In this document: one piece after another, positions 40,465 to 52,052 of the stretch
Numbering within the stretch: the first letter of the stretch is position 1
Layout: the number at the start of each line of letters is the position of its first letter
From: Deinococcus sp. KNUC1210
GTDB taxonomy: Bacteria > Deinococcota > Deinococci > Deinococcales > Deinococcaceae
Assembly (NCBI RefSeq): GCF_022344005.1
Contig: NZ_CP092190.1
Coordinates: 744,001-808,000, forward strand
Length of the DNA: 64,000 bases
Direction: 5' to 3'
Position numbers and translations under genes: made by a program
Notes under the pieces: model-generated
Told to the model about the DNA's origin: nothing
The model's database searches: none
The model's input: the letters and a program-made list of their open reading frames with translations, nothing else

Positions 40465-41943
40465 ATGACCCTTTCCACCGGAGTTCTGCCCGATCCGCCG
40501 TCTTCGGCTCCGCTCGTCAGTCCGTGGGCCCTGTCGAGCTTCTGGGGAGGCAGCGCGTTTCACTGGCTGCTGCTGCTGCTCATCCTGATGCCCGCCGATG
40601 TGGTGCGCTTCGTGGGCGAGGCACACAAGGGCACGTACCTGGGTCTGCTGGTCGGCGTCGGGGCGATTCTGGCGCTCATCCTGCCGCCCCTGATCGGCAC
40701 GCTCAGCGACAAGGTGGGCAAGCGGCTGGCCTTCCTGCGCTGGGGCGTCGCCATCAATGTGGCAGGTCTGGCGGTGATGGGGCTGGCGTCGGTGCTGCTG
40801 GGCGGCGCCGGGCTGACCGGCTTCTGGGTGTATACGCTCGGCTACCTGCTGGTGCAGACGGGCAACAACGTCGCCACCTCGCCCTACAGCGCCCTGATTC
40901 CCGATCTGGTGCCGCTTCCTCTGCGCGGGCGCTACAGCGGAGTGATGGGGCAGCTTCAGGCGCTGGGGCAGCTGGTGGGCGCAGTGCTGGCCTTCGGTCT
41001 TGGGCAGCTGGGCCTGCCCGCCGCCGTGTCGTATCTGCTGATCGCGGTGGTGTTGATCAGTAGCGCCGCCATCACGCTGCGGCAGGTGACAGAACCGCTG
41101 CTGAGCGCGCAACCGGGGCAGCACGCCCGCTGGTTCGCGGGGTCGCTGGGGCGGGCACTGGCAGTGGTCGCGGTGCTGGGCGCACTCTATCTGCTGATCG
41201 ACAAGGTCGCACCCACGTTCTCGCTGTACATGGCCTTCAGCCTGCCGCTGCTGGTGGTCGCCGCCGTGATCGTGGCGCTGGTGATGGAGTGGCGCGGCAC
41301 CGTCCGGATGCAGCCGCACCCCCAGCTCGCCACCCGCCTGATGACGGTGTTCCTGTATCAGCCGTTTCTGTGGGTCTTCATCACGCGCATGCTGTTCAGC
41401 CTGGGCCAGTACAGCGTGCAGCCGTTTTTGCAGTTCTACAACGCCGACGTGCTGAAGCAGGCAAACCCCGGCACCGCCACCAGCATCATGCTGGCCTGCA
41501 TCATCGTGGGCAGCATCGTCAGCGCGATTATCGGCGGGCGGCTGAGCGACCGTATCGGGCGCAAACCGATCATCTATGTGGCCGGAAGTGCGATGGCTGC
41601 CGCCGCCGTGCTGCTGCTGTTCGCGCCCAATTTCGTGGCGGCGCTGCTGCTGGCGCTGGCCTTCGGGCTGGGCTACGGCGCGTTCGTGAGCGTGGACTGG
41701 GCACTGGGGTCCGACGCTATGCCCAGCCGCGCCACGTATGCCCGCGATATGGGGCTCTGGCACGTGGCGTTCGTCGCGCCTCAGCTGTCGAGTGCGCCGC
41801 AGGGCTTTCTGCTCGACTGGGGCAATACCCGGGGGCTGACCCTGGAGATTCCCCATCTGGGCTATTTCATCGTGTTCGGCATCGCGGCGGCCTGCTTTGT
41901 GCTGGGCGTGGTGCTGGTGCGGAATATACGCGGCGTGAGATAA
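40465..41943 (+). CDS. MFS transporter (sugar/SLC45-like)
   Basis: 492 residues with twelve hydrophobic segments. [19 protein letters not shown] is the MFS loop 2-3 signature (GxxSDxxGRR type), repeated in the second half as [19 protein letters not shown]. The segment [26 protein letters not shown] recalls the SLC45/glycoside-cation symporter group, so a sugar substrate is plausible. No linked metabolic enzymes. Confidence 0.87.
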   Translation: MTLSTGVLPDPPSSAPLVSPWALSSFWGGSAFHWLLLLLILMPADVVRFVGEAHKGTYLGLLVGVGAILALILPPLIGTLSDKVGKRLAFLRWGVAINVAGLAVMGLASVLLGGAGLTGFWVYTLGYLLVQTGNNVATSPYSALIPDLVPLPLRGRYSGVMGQLQALGQLVGAVLAFGLGQLGLPAAVSYLLIAVVLISSAAITLRQVTEPLLSAQPGQHARWFAGSLGRALAVVAVLGALYLLIDKVAPTFSLYMAFSLPLLVVAAVIVALVMEWRGTVRMQPHPQLATRLMTVFLYQPFLWVFITRMLFSLGQYSVQPFLQFYNADVLKQANPGTATSIMLACIIVGSIVSAIIGGRLSDRIGRKPIIYVAGSAMAAAAVLLLFAPNFVAALLLALAFGLGYGAFVSVDWALGSDAMPSRATYARDMGLWHVAFVAPQLSSAPQGFLLDWGNTRGLTLEIPHLGYFIVFGIAAACFVLGVVLVRNIRGVR

Positions 41944-42035
41944 AGCGCAAGGCAGCCCTCAGACGCTCTGAATGAGGCCTTCACCCAGTAAGACGGCTCT
42001 CAGATTCACCCGCGACCTTGGAACAGCATTCCTTC

Positions 42036-42539
42036 ATGAGCGACCAATCTCTGAGCCACGACGAAAGCATGCAGGAAATCGGAAAGATCATCAAAGGCGT
42101 GAAGTTTGCGATGGTGACGACCCAGAACACCGAGGGGCATCTGCATGCACGCCCGCTGACGACCCAGGAGGCCGATTTCAGCGGCGAGATCTGGTTCATC
42201 GGCAGCAAGGACAGCGGAAGCGTCGCCGATATCAAGGCGCACGACCGCGTGAACGTCAGCTATTCCGACACCGACAAGGGCCAGTACGTCAGCGTGAGCG
42301 GCGTGGCGGAACTGGTCGAGGACCGTGCCAAGCTCGAAGAACTGTGGTCGGACTTCTACAAGGCGTACTTTCCGCAGGGCATCGAAGACCCCAACATCCA
42401 GCTCATCAAGGTGGATGCGAGCGGGGCCGAGTTCTGGGAGGGTGACGGCAAGATCAAATCGTTCTTCCACATGGCCCGCGCCGCCGTGACCGGCAAGACG
42501 GCAGACCATCAGGGCAAGAACGAGACAGTCAAGCTCTGA
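42036..42539 (+). CDS. Pyridoxamine 5'-phosphate oxidase-fold protein (general stress protein 26-like)
   Basis: 167 residues from ATG 42036. Split-barrel flavin-binding fold: FAMVTTQNTEGHLHARPLTTQEADFSGEIWFIGSKDSGSVADIKAHDRVNVSYSD, the family signature of YzzA/GS26-type proteins, which bind flavin or F420 and respond to stress. The C-terminal part EFWEGDGKIKSFFHMARAAVTGK is conserved in GS26. Cytoplasmic. It is followed by a bidirectional terminator. Confidence 0.88.
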   Translation: MSDQSLSHDESMQEIGKIIKGVKFAMVTTQNTEGHLHARPLTTQEADFSGEIWFIGSKDSGSVADIKAHDRVNVSYSDTDKGQYVSVSGVAELVEDRAKLEELWSDFYKAYFPQGIEDPNIQLIKVDASGAEFWEGDGKIKSFFHMARAAVTGKTADHQGKNETVKL

Positions 42540-42604
42540 AGGCAGGCCCATGCCGCCTCGGCCTTCTGTCAGCTGCACCTTTCAGACACCTCTGAAGTAA
42601 AAAC

Positions 42605-42641
42605 AAAAAAGCCACCCTCCCTGCCGAGTGGTGGCTTTTTT
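42605..42641. terminator. Bidirectional terminator between PPOX-like gene and folD
   Basis: Stem GCCACC/GGTGGC extended by AAAAAA and TTTTTT on its two sides (TTTTTT at 42636-42641), a textbook rho-independent terminator on both strands. Confidence 0.88.
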
Positions 42642-42657
42642 GAGCGGCTGTCCTCCC

Positions 42658-43524
42658 CTACTCGACCTGCTCGCCGCGTTGCAGACGAATGGCCCGCAGC
42701 AGATTCTGAAACATCAGAGCGCTGGTGAGGGGGCCGACGCCGCCGGGAACGGGCGTGATGGCCCGCACCACACCCGCGACCCCCGGCGCGGCGTCGCCAC
42801 TCACCCCCGCATCCGTTACGTTGATTCCCGCGTCGATGACAACCTGATGCGGCTGGACATGCTGCACGTCCAGCAGTCCGGCGCGGCCCACCGCCACCAC
42901 CACCGCATCCTGCCCCGACAGCACCTCTGCCATGTCGCGGGTGAACTGGTTGAGCAGCGTCACCGTCGCGCCCCGGTTGTTCAGCATCCAGGTCAGCGGG
43001 CGGCCCACCGTGCGCCCCGGTCCGATGATGGCGATACGGCTGCCCGACAATTCGAGGACCTCGCGCAGCAGAAACCGGATGCTGCGCGGCGTGGGCGGCA
43101 GCAGCGCTTCCGGTTCGCGGCCCGCCGCCACCAGCGCGAGGTTGGCAGGCGTCAGACCCTCGATATCCTTGGCCGGGGCGATGTGCAGCATGGCAAGGTC
43201 GGCGTCGAGCCCAGGAGCCAGCGGCAGTTCCAGCACGATGCCATGAACCTCTGGGTCGTTCGACAGCCGCTCCAGCTCGGCATGCAGCCCGGCCTGAGTC
43301 GTCGCCGCGCCCAGTTCGCGCACCTCCAGCCGCACGCCCAGCCGCGCCGCCTGCCGCGCCTTGCTCTGCACGTACACGGTGGTCGCCGGATCGTCGGACA
43401 CGACCACCGCCACCAGCAGCGGCGACAGGCCGCGCTCAGCGATGCCCGCCCTTACTTCACGGGTGAACCGGTCGGCCAGCGGCTTGCCCAGCAGCAGGCG
43501 CGGACCATCCGAATCGATGTCAAT
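42658..43524 (-). CDS. folD: Methylenetetrahydrofolate dehydrogenase/cyclohydrolase
   Basis: Bifunctional C1-tetrahydrofolate enzyme, NADP-dependent, cytoplasmic. [36 protein letters not shown] and [28 protein letters not shown] are FolD hallmarks (Rossmann and active site). The canonical N-terminus ([23 protein letters not shown]) is encoded, but the first ATG/GTG/TTG in frame is the GTG at 43413, inside the conserved region. Candidate starts are ATT 43524, which overlaps the purH stop, or ATC 43518. Start is therefore provisional, giving up to 288 residues. Co-transcribed with purH, which needs 10-formyl-THF that FolD produces. Confidence 0.88.
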   Translation of the reverse strand: MDIDSDGPRLLLGKPLADRFTREVRAGIAERGLSPLLVAVVVSDDPATTVYVQSKARQAARLGVRLEVRELGAATTQAGLHAELERLSNDPEVHGIVLELPLAPGLDADLAMLHIAPAKDIEGLTPANLALVAAGREPEALLPPTPRSIRFLLREVLELSGSRIAIIGPGRTVGRPLTWMLNNRGATVTLLNQFTRDMAEVLSGQDAVVVAVGRAGLLDVQHVQPHQVVIDAGINVTDAGVSGDAAPGVAGVVRAITPVPGGVGPLTSALMFQNLLRAIRLQRGEQVE

Positions 43525-45049
43525 GCCTGAAATGACGGCTCCCGGTAAAGATCATGCTGACGTTCAGTTCGTTGGCGGCGGCCACGATTTCCGGATCGCG
43601 CTTGGCTCCGCCGGGTTGCAGCACCGCTGTCACGCCCACCGAGGCGGCGAGGCGCACCACATCGTCGTAGGGAAAGAACGCTTCGGAGGCGAGCACCGCG
43701 CCTGCCGCGCCCGCTCCGGCATTCTGGACCGCACGTTCGGCAGCCCAGATGCGGCTGACCGCTCCGGCTCCCACGCCCACCGTGGTGCCGCCACGTGCCA
43801 GCACCACATTGTTACTGCGGGCATGCTTGGTCACGCGCCACGCAAACGCCAGATCAGCCCATTCGGTCTCACTCGGCTGCCGCACACTCACCACTTCCGG
43901 GCACAGGTCTTCCCAGGTGCGGCTGTCACGGTCCTGCGCCAGAAATCCGCCCACCAGCGGGCGATATTCCGGGCCGGACGAAGAGGACGGCCCCGCCACC
44001 AACACCCGCAGATCGGGTTTCTTGCTGGCAAACCACTCCAGCGCCTCGGGGCTGATCTCGGGAGCGATCAGCACTTCCAGAAAGGTGCCGCGTGTCGCCT
44101 GCGCCGTTTCCAGATCGACGGGCCGGTTCAGTGCCACGATGCCGCCGAACACGCTGAGGGTGTCGGCGTCGCGGGCGCGTTCCCACGCGGTACGGATGCT
44201 GGGGGCCACCGCCACGCCACAGGGATTGGCGTGCTTCACGCACACGCAGGCGGGCGCGTCGAATTCCTGCACCAGCGCCCAGGCAGCGTCGGTATCGGCG
44301 TAGTTGTTGTAGCTCATGGGCTTGCCGCTCAGCACCCGCGCATCCAGCACCGGGCCGCGCTGCTGCCCCAGTCGGTACACAGCGGCGCTCTGATGCGGAT
44401 TCTCGCCGTAGCGCAGACTCTCGCCCGCGAGCTGGGTCAGTTCGAGCGTCGTCTGCGCCGGGAAATCCGAGCCACCCTCGGCGGCACCCAGATACGCGCT
44501 GATGGCCGCGTCGTAGGCAGCGGTATGGGCGTAGGCCTTGGCCGCGAGCCGCTGACGGTCCTTCAACTCCACCGCGTCTTGCAGCGCCAGCGGATAATCG
44601 GCGGGATCGACCAGCACGAGGACGCTGGCATGGTTCTTGGCAGCAGCGCGGATCATGGCCGGGCCGCCGATGTCGATGTTCTCGATCACGGTGGCGTGGT
44701 CGGCTCCGCTCGCCAGCGTCTCGCGGAAGGGATACAGATTCACGCACACCAGATCGATAGGGTCGATGCCCTGCGCCGCCAGTTCGGCCAGATGTGCGCC
44801 CGCGTTCTCGGGGTCGCGCCGGGCCAGAATGCCGCCGTGGATGCTGGGATGCAGCGTCTTGACCCGTCCGTCCATGATCTCCGGGAACCCGGTCACGTCC
44901 GAAACGGCGGTGGCAGCCACGCCCGCCGCGTGCAGTGCCCCGAGGGTGCCGCCGGTGCTCAGCACGGTATAGCCGCGCTCCACGAGGGCACGGGCAAAGT
45001 CCACCACGCCTGCCTTGTCCGAGACCGAAATCAGAGCCTGTTTCTTCAT
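43520..45049 (-). CDS. purH: AICAR transformylase/IMP cyclohydrolase
   Basis: 509 residues from ATG 45049 (GGGAGGAA upstream); a longer open frame to 45349 reads through a repeat element and is not supported. Final two steps of purine synthesis to IMP. N-terminal IMP cyclohydrolase: [38 protein letters not shown]-terminal transformylase: [25 protein letters not shown] and AEFFPYDD-like [14 protein letters not shown]. Uses 10-formyl-THF supplied by FolD; the two genes overlap or abut. No purine riboswitch recognised in its leader. Confidence 0.95.
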   Translation of the reverse strand: MKKQALISVSDKAGVVDFARALVERGYTVLSTGGTLGALHAAGVAATAVSDVTGFPEIMDGRVKTLHPSIHGGILARRDPENAGAHLAELAAQGIDPIDLVCVNLYPFRETLASGADHATVIENIDIGGPAMIRAAAKNHASVLVLVDPADYPLALQDAVELKDRQRLAAKAYAHTAAYDAAISAYLGAAEGGSDFPAQTTLELTQLAGESLRYGENPHQSAAVYRLGQQRGPVLDARVLSGKPMSYNNYADTDAAWALVQEFDAPACVCVKHANPCGVAVAPSIRTAWERARDADTLSVFGGIVALNRPVDLETAQATRGTFLEVLIAPEISPEALEWFASKKPDLRVLVAGPSSSSGPEYRPLVGGFLAQDRDSRTWEDLCPEVVSVRQPSETEWADLAFAWRVTKHARSNNVVLARGGTTVGVGAGAVSRIWAAERAVQNAGAGAAGAVLASEAFFPYDDVVRLAASVGVTAVLQPGGAKRDPEIVAAANELNVSMIFTGSRHFRH

Positions 45050-45212
45050 ATCCGCGTTCCTCCCTTTCGGCGCTCCTGTATGGGTGCCGTCCGGCCCAGG
45101 CGTGCGGCCTTCACTTCCCGTCGCGGCTTCCCCGTGGTGGCCCACGCGACGCCAGTTACCGCGCGTTCGGGGGCAGTATATCGGGGTTTGTGGGATTTGG
45201 TTGTTGGATTGA

Positions 45213-45352
45213 GCGGGTTGTTGGGCGTTCGGTTGTTGTTTGGGTTGCCCACCCCCCAGCCCCCCTCCCCAGAGGGCAGGGGGGAGCGAAAGGAGCGTCA
45301 AGCGCTGATCGCAATCTGGAAGCGGCGTGTAGTGCTTCGCCCATTGCAATGT
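45213..45352. repeat. Left arm of a long imperfect inverted repeat
   Basis: About 140 bp that reappears inverted at 45731-45879 with roughly 85% identity by eye. Landmarks read in order: GCGGGTTGTTGGGCGTTCGG, a C/G-rich block (CCCCCAGCCCCCCTCCCC, then GAGGGCAGGGGGGAGCGAAA), GTCAAGCGCTGA, CAATCTGGAAGCGGCGTGT. The purine/pyrimidine-rich block is common in dispersed Deinococcus repeats. Part of the 45050-45892 gene-free region. Confidence 0.75.
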
Positions 45353-45529
45353 GTGAACTTGCTGTTTACTTCGCCACGACCGGCGAAAGGCCGCTTCGTT
45401 GATGCCGAAGCAGTGCCCAATTCAGCGCCGTCAAAGCCCTGCGTGGGCGCGGCCTTCATCGCCCACATCCCTCGGACAGTCATTTGTTCTGTCTGTCGTT
45501 TCATGCCAACCTGGGCCGCTTCAACGGCA

Positions 45530-45559
45530 TCAGAGAAGCAACAGCAGTTGCTTCTCTGA
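45530..45559. repeat. Perfect 13-bp stem hairpin inside the inverted-repeat region
   Basis: TCAGAGAAGCAAC, loop AGCA, GTTGCTTCTCTGA. It has no T run on either side that would make it a terminator. It sits in the ~380-bp spacer between the repeat arms. Confidence 0.55.
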
Positions 45560-45730
45560 CAAAAAGTAAACGATCTAGGACGGAGCCGGGAAGGTCCACA
45601 ACACGGACGCCGCACCGCCTTGGGCGCATTGAGGCGCGGCACTGATGGGCAAGCTTGGCGACTTCACCGAAACAGGCAACCGAGTCAACTGAAGCGCATC
45701 GGCGCGGTCGCGGATGATTCGCAACAGGAT

Positions 45731-45879
45731 GCAACGCTGCAACGGGCGAAGCAAAACACGCCGCTTCCAGATTGCGTCAGCGCTTGACGCTCTTTTCGCT
45801 CCCCCCTGCCCTCCGGGGAGGGGGGCTGGGGGTGGGAAACCTAGCAGCAACCGAACGCCCCAACAACCGAACAACCCGC
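45731..45879. repeat. Right arm of the long imperfect inverted repeat
   Basis: Inverted copy of 45213-45352. Its outer end (GCGGGTTGTTCGGTTGTTGG, read on the minus strand) lies 14 bp before the ATG of the next gene, so the element has inserted at, or supplies, that gene's promoter. The ~380-bp spacer between the arms shows no convincing gene. Confidence 0.75.
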
Positions 45880-45892
45880 AATAATACCGACC

Positions 45893-46873
45893 ATGTTCCA
45901 AGCCGCCCAAACCCCCTATCACCCCTATGAAACCGGGCGCTATACCGTATCGGCAGGCCTGTACCGCCTGGGCAGCCAGCCCATCGAGGGCCGCACCGAA
46001 ACCCACACATTCAGCTTCGACCAGACCTACCCCGCCTACATCGCCGCGAAGGTCGCCGCCAGAAACCGGGCGCTGCACGAATACTACGCACTGGCCGGCC
46101 TGACCCCCGACCTCCGCGAGGCTGGCCTGCACTTCATGGCGCACACGGCAGCGCACGATTCGCGGGGCGTTCTGACCTGGGACGGGCAGACCCTGAGCAA
46201 CCGGGCGCTCGGCTGGGCGGGCACGCTCGATCTGAAGCGCGGAACGCTGGAACGGCTGCAACGCTGTTCAGCGCCCCACGCCCACATCGTGCAGGACGTG
46301 ACGCCTCTCGATGCACTGGACTTTCTGGCGATGAACGTGCAGGAAGACGTGTCGCTGCTGAGCAGACGCGGAGGCTCGGACCATCTGGCGGCGCTGCATG
46401 TGCTGCTGCCGGAAAAATGGAATCCGCTCGACAAGATCGGGCGCGATTTCGTGACCGTGCATGAAGTGGTGGCAGGCAGCGAAGCGATGAACAGATCAGC
46501 GCCGAAACTGCTGGACGCCATCCTTTCACGCGGTCCCTTCGCCCGCTTCGTGTGGGGCGTGACCGCTTCCGAGCGGCTCGACCACCATCCACACGCGCCG
46601 CCGGAACCCGACCTCTCCAGCGACCCGGCGCAGTGGTTCCTGCGGGCCGAGCGCCAGACGCTGCACGGATTTCCGGAAGCGGGCGGCGCACTCTTTACCA
46701 TCCGGGCATACATCTATCCGCTCGCAGCGCACCTCGACACCCCTCACCGTGCGGCGGCACTGGCGGCAGGCGTCCGCTCGATGACCCCCGCACAGCTCAG
46801 CTACAAGGGTCTGACGCAGAGTGTGAGCCCGTTGCTGGCATGGCTGGACGCCCGCGCTAGGGTGGACGGATGA
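45893..46873 (+). CDS. Heme-dependent oxidative N-demethylase family protein (DUF3445)
   Basis: 326 residues, resembling HODM/DUF3445 proteins in length and in the segments YPAYIAAKVAARNRALHEYYAL, FLAMNVQEDVSLLSRRGGSDHLAALHVLLPEKWNPLDKIGRDFVTVHEVVAGSE and RAERQTLHGFPEAGGALFTIRAYIYPL. HODM-type enzymes bind heme and oxidise N-methyl groups of amines; substrates for this one are unknown. Start ATG 45893 lies just after the repeat arm. It ends in a 4-nt ATGA overlap with the RNase gene and heads a four-gene overlapping chain. Confidence 0.83.
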   Translation: MFQAAQTPYHPYETGRYTVSAGLYRLGSQPIEGRTETHTFSFDQTYPAYIAAKVAARNRALHEYYALAGLTPDLREAGLHFMAHTAAHDSRGVLTWDGQTLSNRALGWAGTLDLKRGTLERLQRCSAPHAHIVQDVTPLDALDFLAMNVQEDVSLLSRRGGSDHLAALHVLLPEKWNPLDKIGRDFVTVHEVVAGSEAMNRSAPKLLDAILSRGPFARFVWGVTASERLDHHPHAPPEPDLSSDPAQWFLRAERQTLHGFPEAGGALFTIRAYIYPLAAHLDTPHRAAALAAGVRSMTPAQLSYKGLTQSVSPLLAWLDARARVDG

Positions 46874-47286
46874 AGCGCCTGCTCCTCTCCCTCGTCACGC
46901 TCGGCCTGTGCGCCTGTCATTCTCCCGGACAGAGTGCGGCCCAGACCTCTGTCCAGACGACCACCGTTCAGCAGCACGCCACGCTGTCCACCACCGACGC
47001 GGGCAGCGGCCTCGCCTTCGTTGCCCTGTCGGCGCTGCCCGCACAGGCCCAGCAGACCTACCGCCTGATTCTGAAGGGCGGCCCGTTTCCCTACCGCAGA
47101 GACGGCATTCCGTTCGGGAACCGCGAGGGCATCCTGCCGAAGCGCCAGAGCGGCACCTACCACGAATACACCGTCAAGACGCCCGGCAGCAGCGACCGGG
47201 GCGCACGCCGCATCGTCTGTGCCGCCCTGCCGGAGTGCTATTACACCGGCGATCACTACGCGACGTTCCAGAGGATTCGCCCATGA
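46870..47286 (+). CDS. Secreted guanyl-preferring ribonuclease (RNase Sa/barnase-like)
   Basis: 138 residues. Signal peptide with a likely lipobox (LLLSLVTLGLCAC, C16), then a microbial RNase: LPAQAQQTYRLILKGGPFPYRRDGIPFGNREGILPK, and the active-site residues E99 in TYHEYTV, R113 in RGARRIV and H129 in GDHYATFQRI, all as in Streptomyces RNase Sa. It cleaves RNA at guanosine. Cytoplasmic leakage would be toxic; the next gene encodes a barstar-like inhibitor, overlapping by 4 nt. Confidence 0.92.
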   Translation: MKRLLLSLVTLGLCACHSPGQSAAQTSVQTTTVQQHATLSTTDAGSGLAFVALSALPAQAQQTYRLILKGGPFPYRRDGIPFGNREGILPKRQSGTYHEYTVKTPGSSDRGARRIVCAALPECYYTGDHYATFQRIRP

Positions 47287-47633
47287 CCCAGCTCAGCCCC
47301 GCACCGAGCGGCTTCCAGACCGCCCCCACCGACCTGACCGCGCTCCCGACCGACCTTCAGACACTCGACCTGAACTCCATCGACAGCAAGGCAGAGCTGA
47401 TGCACGCTCTTGCCCGAACCCTGCACCTGCCCGCCCACTTCGGACACAACTGGGACGCCCTGTACGACCTGCTCAGCGACCCCGACGCCCGCACATCGGC
47501 AGCGCTGTACCTGACCCACTGGGGAGAATTCCAGGCCCGTCGCCCAGAGCTGGCCGGACCCCTCAGAAGCGTCCTGCTCGATGCCCAGGAAGCGCTGCAC
47601 ACCGCCGGGATTCCGCTGTGGTTGCTGGTATGA
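47283..47633 (+). CDS. Barstar-family RNase inhibitor
   Basis: 116 residues. The barstar core is seen as LDLNSIDSKAELMHALARTLHLPAHFGHNWDALYDLLSD, with the hallmark FGHNWDALYDLL that places the acidic helix in the RNase active site, and C-terminal RSVLLDAQEALHTAGIPLWLLV. It binds and blocks the RNase encoded immediately upstream. ATGA overlap with both neighbours (RNase upstream, tsaD downstream) couples its translation to theirs. Confidence 0.9.
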   Translation: MTQLSPAPSGFQTAPTDLTALPTDLQTLDLNSIDSKAELMHALARTLHLPAHFGHNWDALYDLLSDPDARTSAALYLTHWGEFQARRPELAGPLRSVLLDAQEALHTAGIPLWLLV

Positions 47634-48643
47634 CGGCCCGTACAGAGCAGCTCGTGCTGGGCATCGACACGAGCTGCGACGATACCGGCGTCGGACTTGC
47701 TGTGCTGGCGGCAGATGGCAGCGTCCGGGTGCAGGCCAACCGCGTCTGGTCACAGACCGTTCATGCGAACTACGGCGGCGTGATGCCGGAACTGGCGAGC
47801 CGCGAGCACGTCGAGCGTATCGACGCGGTGATGAATGACGCGCTGAAGGAAGCGGGCATCCGGGTGCAGGACCTCTCGGCAGTGGCGGCGACGTCCGGCC
47901 CTGGCCTCGTCGGAGCGCTGCTGGTGGGCCTGATGTACGGCAAGGGACTGGCGCAGGGGCTGGGCATTCCGTTTTACGCCACGCACCACTTGGAAGGCCA
48001 CATCTACGCCGCTGCCAGCGAAACCAGCCTCCAGCCGCCGTATCTGGCGCTGGTGGTATCGGGCGGTCATACCCACCTCTTCGATGTGCCGCAGGCTGGC
48101 GAGTACGTGCTGGTGGGCGCGACCCGCGACGACGCGGCGGGCGAAGCCTTCGACAAGGTGGCGCGGCTGGCGGGGCTGGGCTACCCCGGCGGCCCTGCCG
48201 TCAGCGAGGCGGCCAAGAGGGGCGACCCGAAAGCCGTGCCGTTCAAAGTGCCGCTGCTGGGACAGAAGGGCTATGAATTCAGTTTCAGTGGCCTGAAGAC
48301 AGCGGCGCTGCTGGCCCACCGAGCGGGCGCGAAACCCGAAGACCTCGCCGCCAGTTTTCAGGCGGTGGCGGTCAAGAGTCTGGTGCAGACGAGCGTGCGG
48401 GCCGCCCGCGACCTGGGCCGCAGAACGCTGGTGGTGTCGGGCGGCGTGGCAGCAAATACCGCCCTGCGAGAAGCTTTTGCCGCCACTGAACTACAGGTGA
48501 TCTTCCCCGGCAAGGGCCTGAACACCGACAACGGCGCGATGATCGCCCTGGCAGGCGCGGCGGCGATCCGCGCGGGACGGGCGGCGCATGGGCTGGAAGA
48601 CGGCGCGACCGCCTATGCACCGCTGGCGAATTCAGCGGGCTGA
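47630..48643 (+). CDS. tsaD: tRNA threonylcarbamoyladenosine synthase subunit TsaD
   Basis: 337 residues. ASKHA-fold enzyme that transfers threonylcarbamoyl to A37 of ANN-reading tRNAs with TsaB and TsaE. N-terminal VLGIDTSCDDTGVGLAV, metal ligands in ATHHLEGHIYAA (HHxxxH), VSGGHTHL, and GGVAANTALRE near the C-terminus. Length is normal. It overlaps the barstar stop by 4 nt (ATGA), an unusual neighbour set for this near-universal gene. No TsaB or TsaE gene in the window. Confidence 0.95.
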   Translation: MTARTEQLVLGIDTSCDDTGVGLAVLAADGSVRVQANRVWSQTVHANYGGVMPELASREHVERIDAVMNDALKEAGIRVQDLSAVAATSGPGLVGALLVGLMYGKGLAQGLGIPFYATHHLEGHIYAAASETSLQPPYLALVVSGGHTHLFDVPQAGEYVLVGATRDDAAGEAFDKVARLAGLGYPGGPAVSEAAKRGDPKAVPFKVPLLGQKGYEFSFSGLKTAALLAHRAGAKPEDLAASFQAVAVKSLVQTSVRAARDLGRRTLVVSGGVAANTALREAFAATELQVIFPGKGLNTDNGAMIALAGAAAIRAGRAAHGLEDGATAYAPLANSAG

Positions 48644-48791
48644 GCGACAGAGCTACCTCCTGTCTCTGGCACACCCGGAAAGGCTGCACGCGGCAGGATA
48701 AAACCGAGCTGAATCGCGGTCAGCTCCCCACCGCTCGCCTCATCATCCTTGAGTACCCCCCACTCAACTCCCTTGCTCACCTCAAGCGGGG

Positions 48792-48797
48792 TATACT
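48792..48797 (+). promoter_or_regulatory. -10 box of secA
   Basis: TATACT, 9 nt before the ATG at 48807; a consensus -10 without a clear -35. Confidence 0.55.
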
Positions 48798-48806
48798 GGC
48801 CGCATT

Positions 48807-51419
<2,613 letters not shown>

Positions 51420-51440
51420 GCCAGATATTTCCCCGCCTGA

Positions 51441-51472
51441 GCGCCGCTTTCCAGCAATGGAGCGGCGCTTTT
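51441..51472 (+). terminator. secA terminator
   Basis: GCGCCGCT/AGCGGCGC stem with a 12-nt loop followed by TTTTGCTTTG. Confidence 0.85.
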
Positions 51473-51756
51473 GCTTTGTTCAGCAGAGTAGATTCAGCCG
51501 GAGCTTCTTCATGAAGGGCGGCCAGCTTGCGTCAGACGTGTGGAAAGGTTCTCTTGAACTTCTCCAGAGGCGAGCAGCGACCGGTCAGGAGTCCTCACCC
51601 AGAGACTCGCCACAGAAGTTGATACACAGGGAAGCTCTCGAAATCTCTGCCTTCTGTGCAGCGTTTCAGGCATTCTTTCCGTCTGCTCCGCTTCCTGTGT
51701 TGCAGTATTCGGACGCTGAGGCTTGGCACGCCGGAAGCTAACGGGCTTCTCTCCTC
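51473..51756. other. Gene-free spacer between secA terminator and metX leader
   Basis: About 280 bp. A 94-codon open frame at 51457-51741 overlaps the secA terminator and has no recognisable domain or ribosome site, so it is not called. Nothing else was seen. Confidence 0.5.
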
Positions 51757-51786
51757 TTGACCCCGCCCCCCTCCACCCGCTAGCCT
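51757..51786 (+). promoter_or_regulatory. Candidate promoter of the metX leader
   Basis: TTGACC, 18-nt spacer, TAGCCT; it would start ~35 nt before the SAM-I fold. Confidence 0.45.
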
Positions 51787-51827
51787 GAACTGTCAGCCCT
51801 GTGTAAATCTTCACCGGTTTGACACCC

Positions 51828-51951
51828 TTTATCCAGAGCGCCCGAGAGACCTGGCTCACAGACGGCGCAGCAACCGGCCTTCATCACGGCCATGGTGCTT
51901 CCTCCAGCCCGAAGCGACGGGTCAACGATGACCGGAACTCGGAACGATAAG
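51828..51951 (+). promoter_or_regulatory. SAM-I riboswitch (S-box) upstream of metX
   Basis: Conserved S-box landmarks in order: CTTTATCCAGAG (P1 5' strand), GAGAGACCTGGCTC, GCAGCAACCGGCC (P3 region), GGTGCTTCCTCCAGC (the GGTGCT-N-CCAGC core) and GGAACGATAAGGG (3' strand of P1). A terminator with a T-rich tail follows. SAM binding should close P1 and favour the terminator, turning metX off when methionine and SAM are plentiful. Confidence 0.93.
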
Positions 51952-51977
51952 GGAAGGGAATTTTACGAATCGTCTTC

Positions 51978-52022
51978 GTCCCCCTTCTTGAACATACGGA
52001 AGGGGGACGTGTTGTTTGTTCC
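51978..52022 (+). terminator. Expression-platform terminator of the SAM-I riboswitch
   Basis: GTCCCCCTTC/GAAGGGGGAC stem followed by GTGTTGTTTGTT. It lies between the riboswitch aptamer and the metX ribosome site. Confidence 0.85.
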
Positions 52023-52052
52023 TCCCGCACGCGCCGCCCCGGAGGAACCCCG

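Noticed and set aside
45050..45349. 100-residue N-terminal extension of PurH
   Set aside because: It translates the left repeat arm; PurH homology begins at the ATG at 45049, which has a good ribosome site.
45530..45559. Hairpin as a transcription terminator
   Set aside because: Neither strand has a T run after the stem.
51457..51741. 94-codon plus-strand frame after secA
   Set aside because: It begins inside the secA terminator and has no homology or start signals that I can recognise.
51819..51824. TTGACA as -35 of the metX transcript
   Set aside because: No -10-like box lies 16-18 nt downstream, and it overlaps the start of the riboswitch fold.
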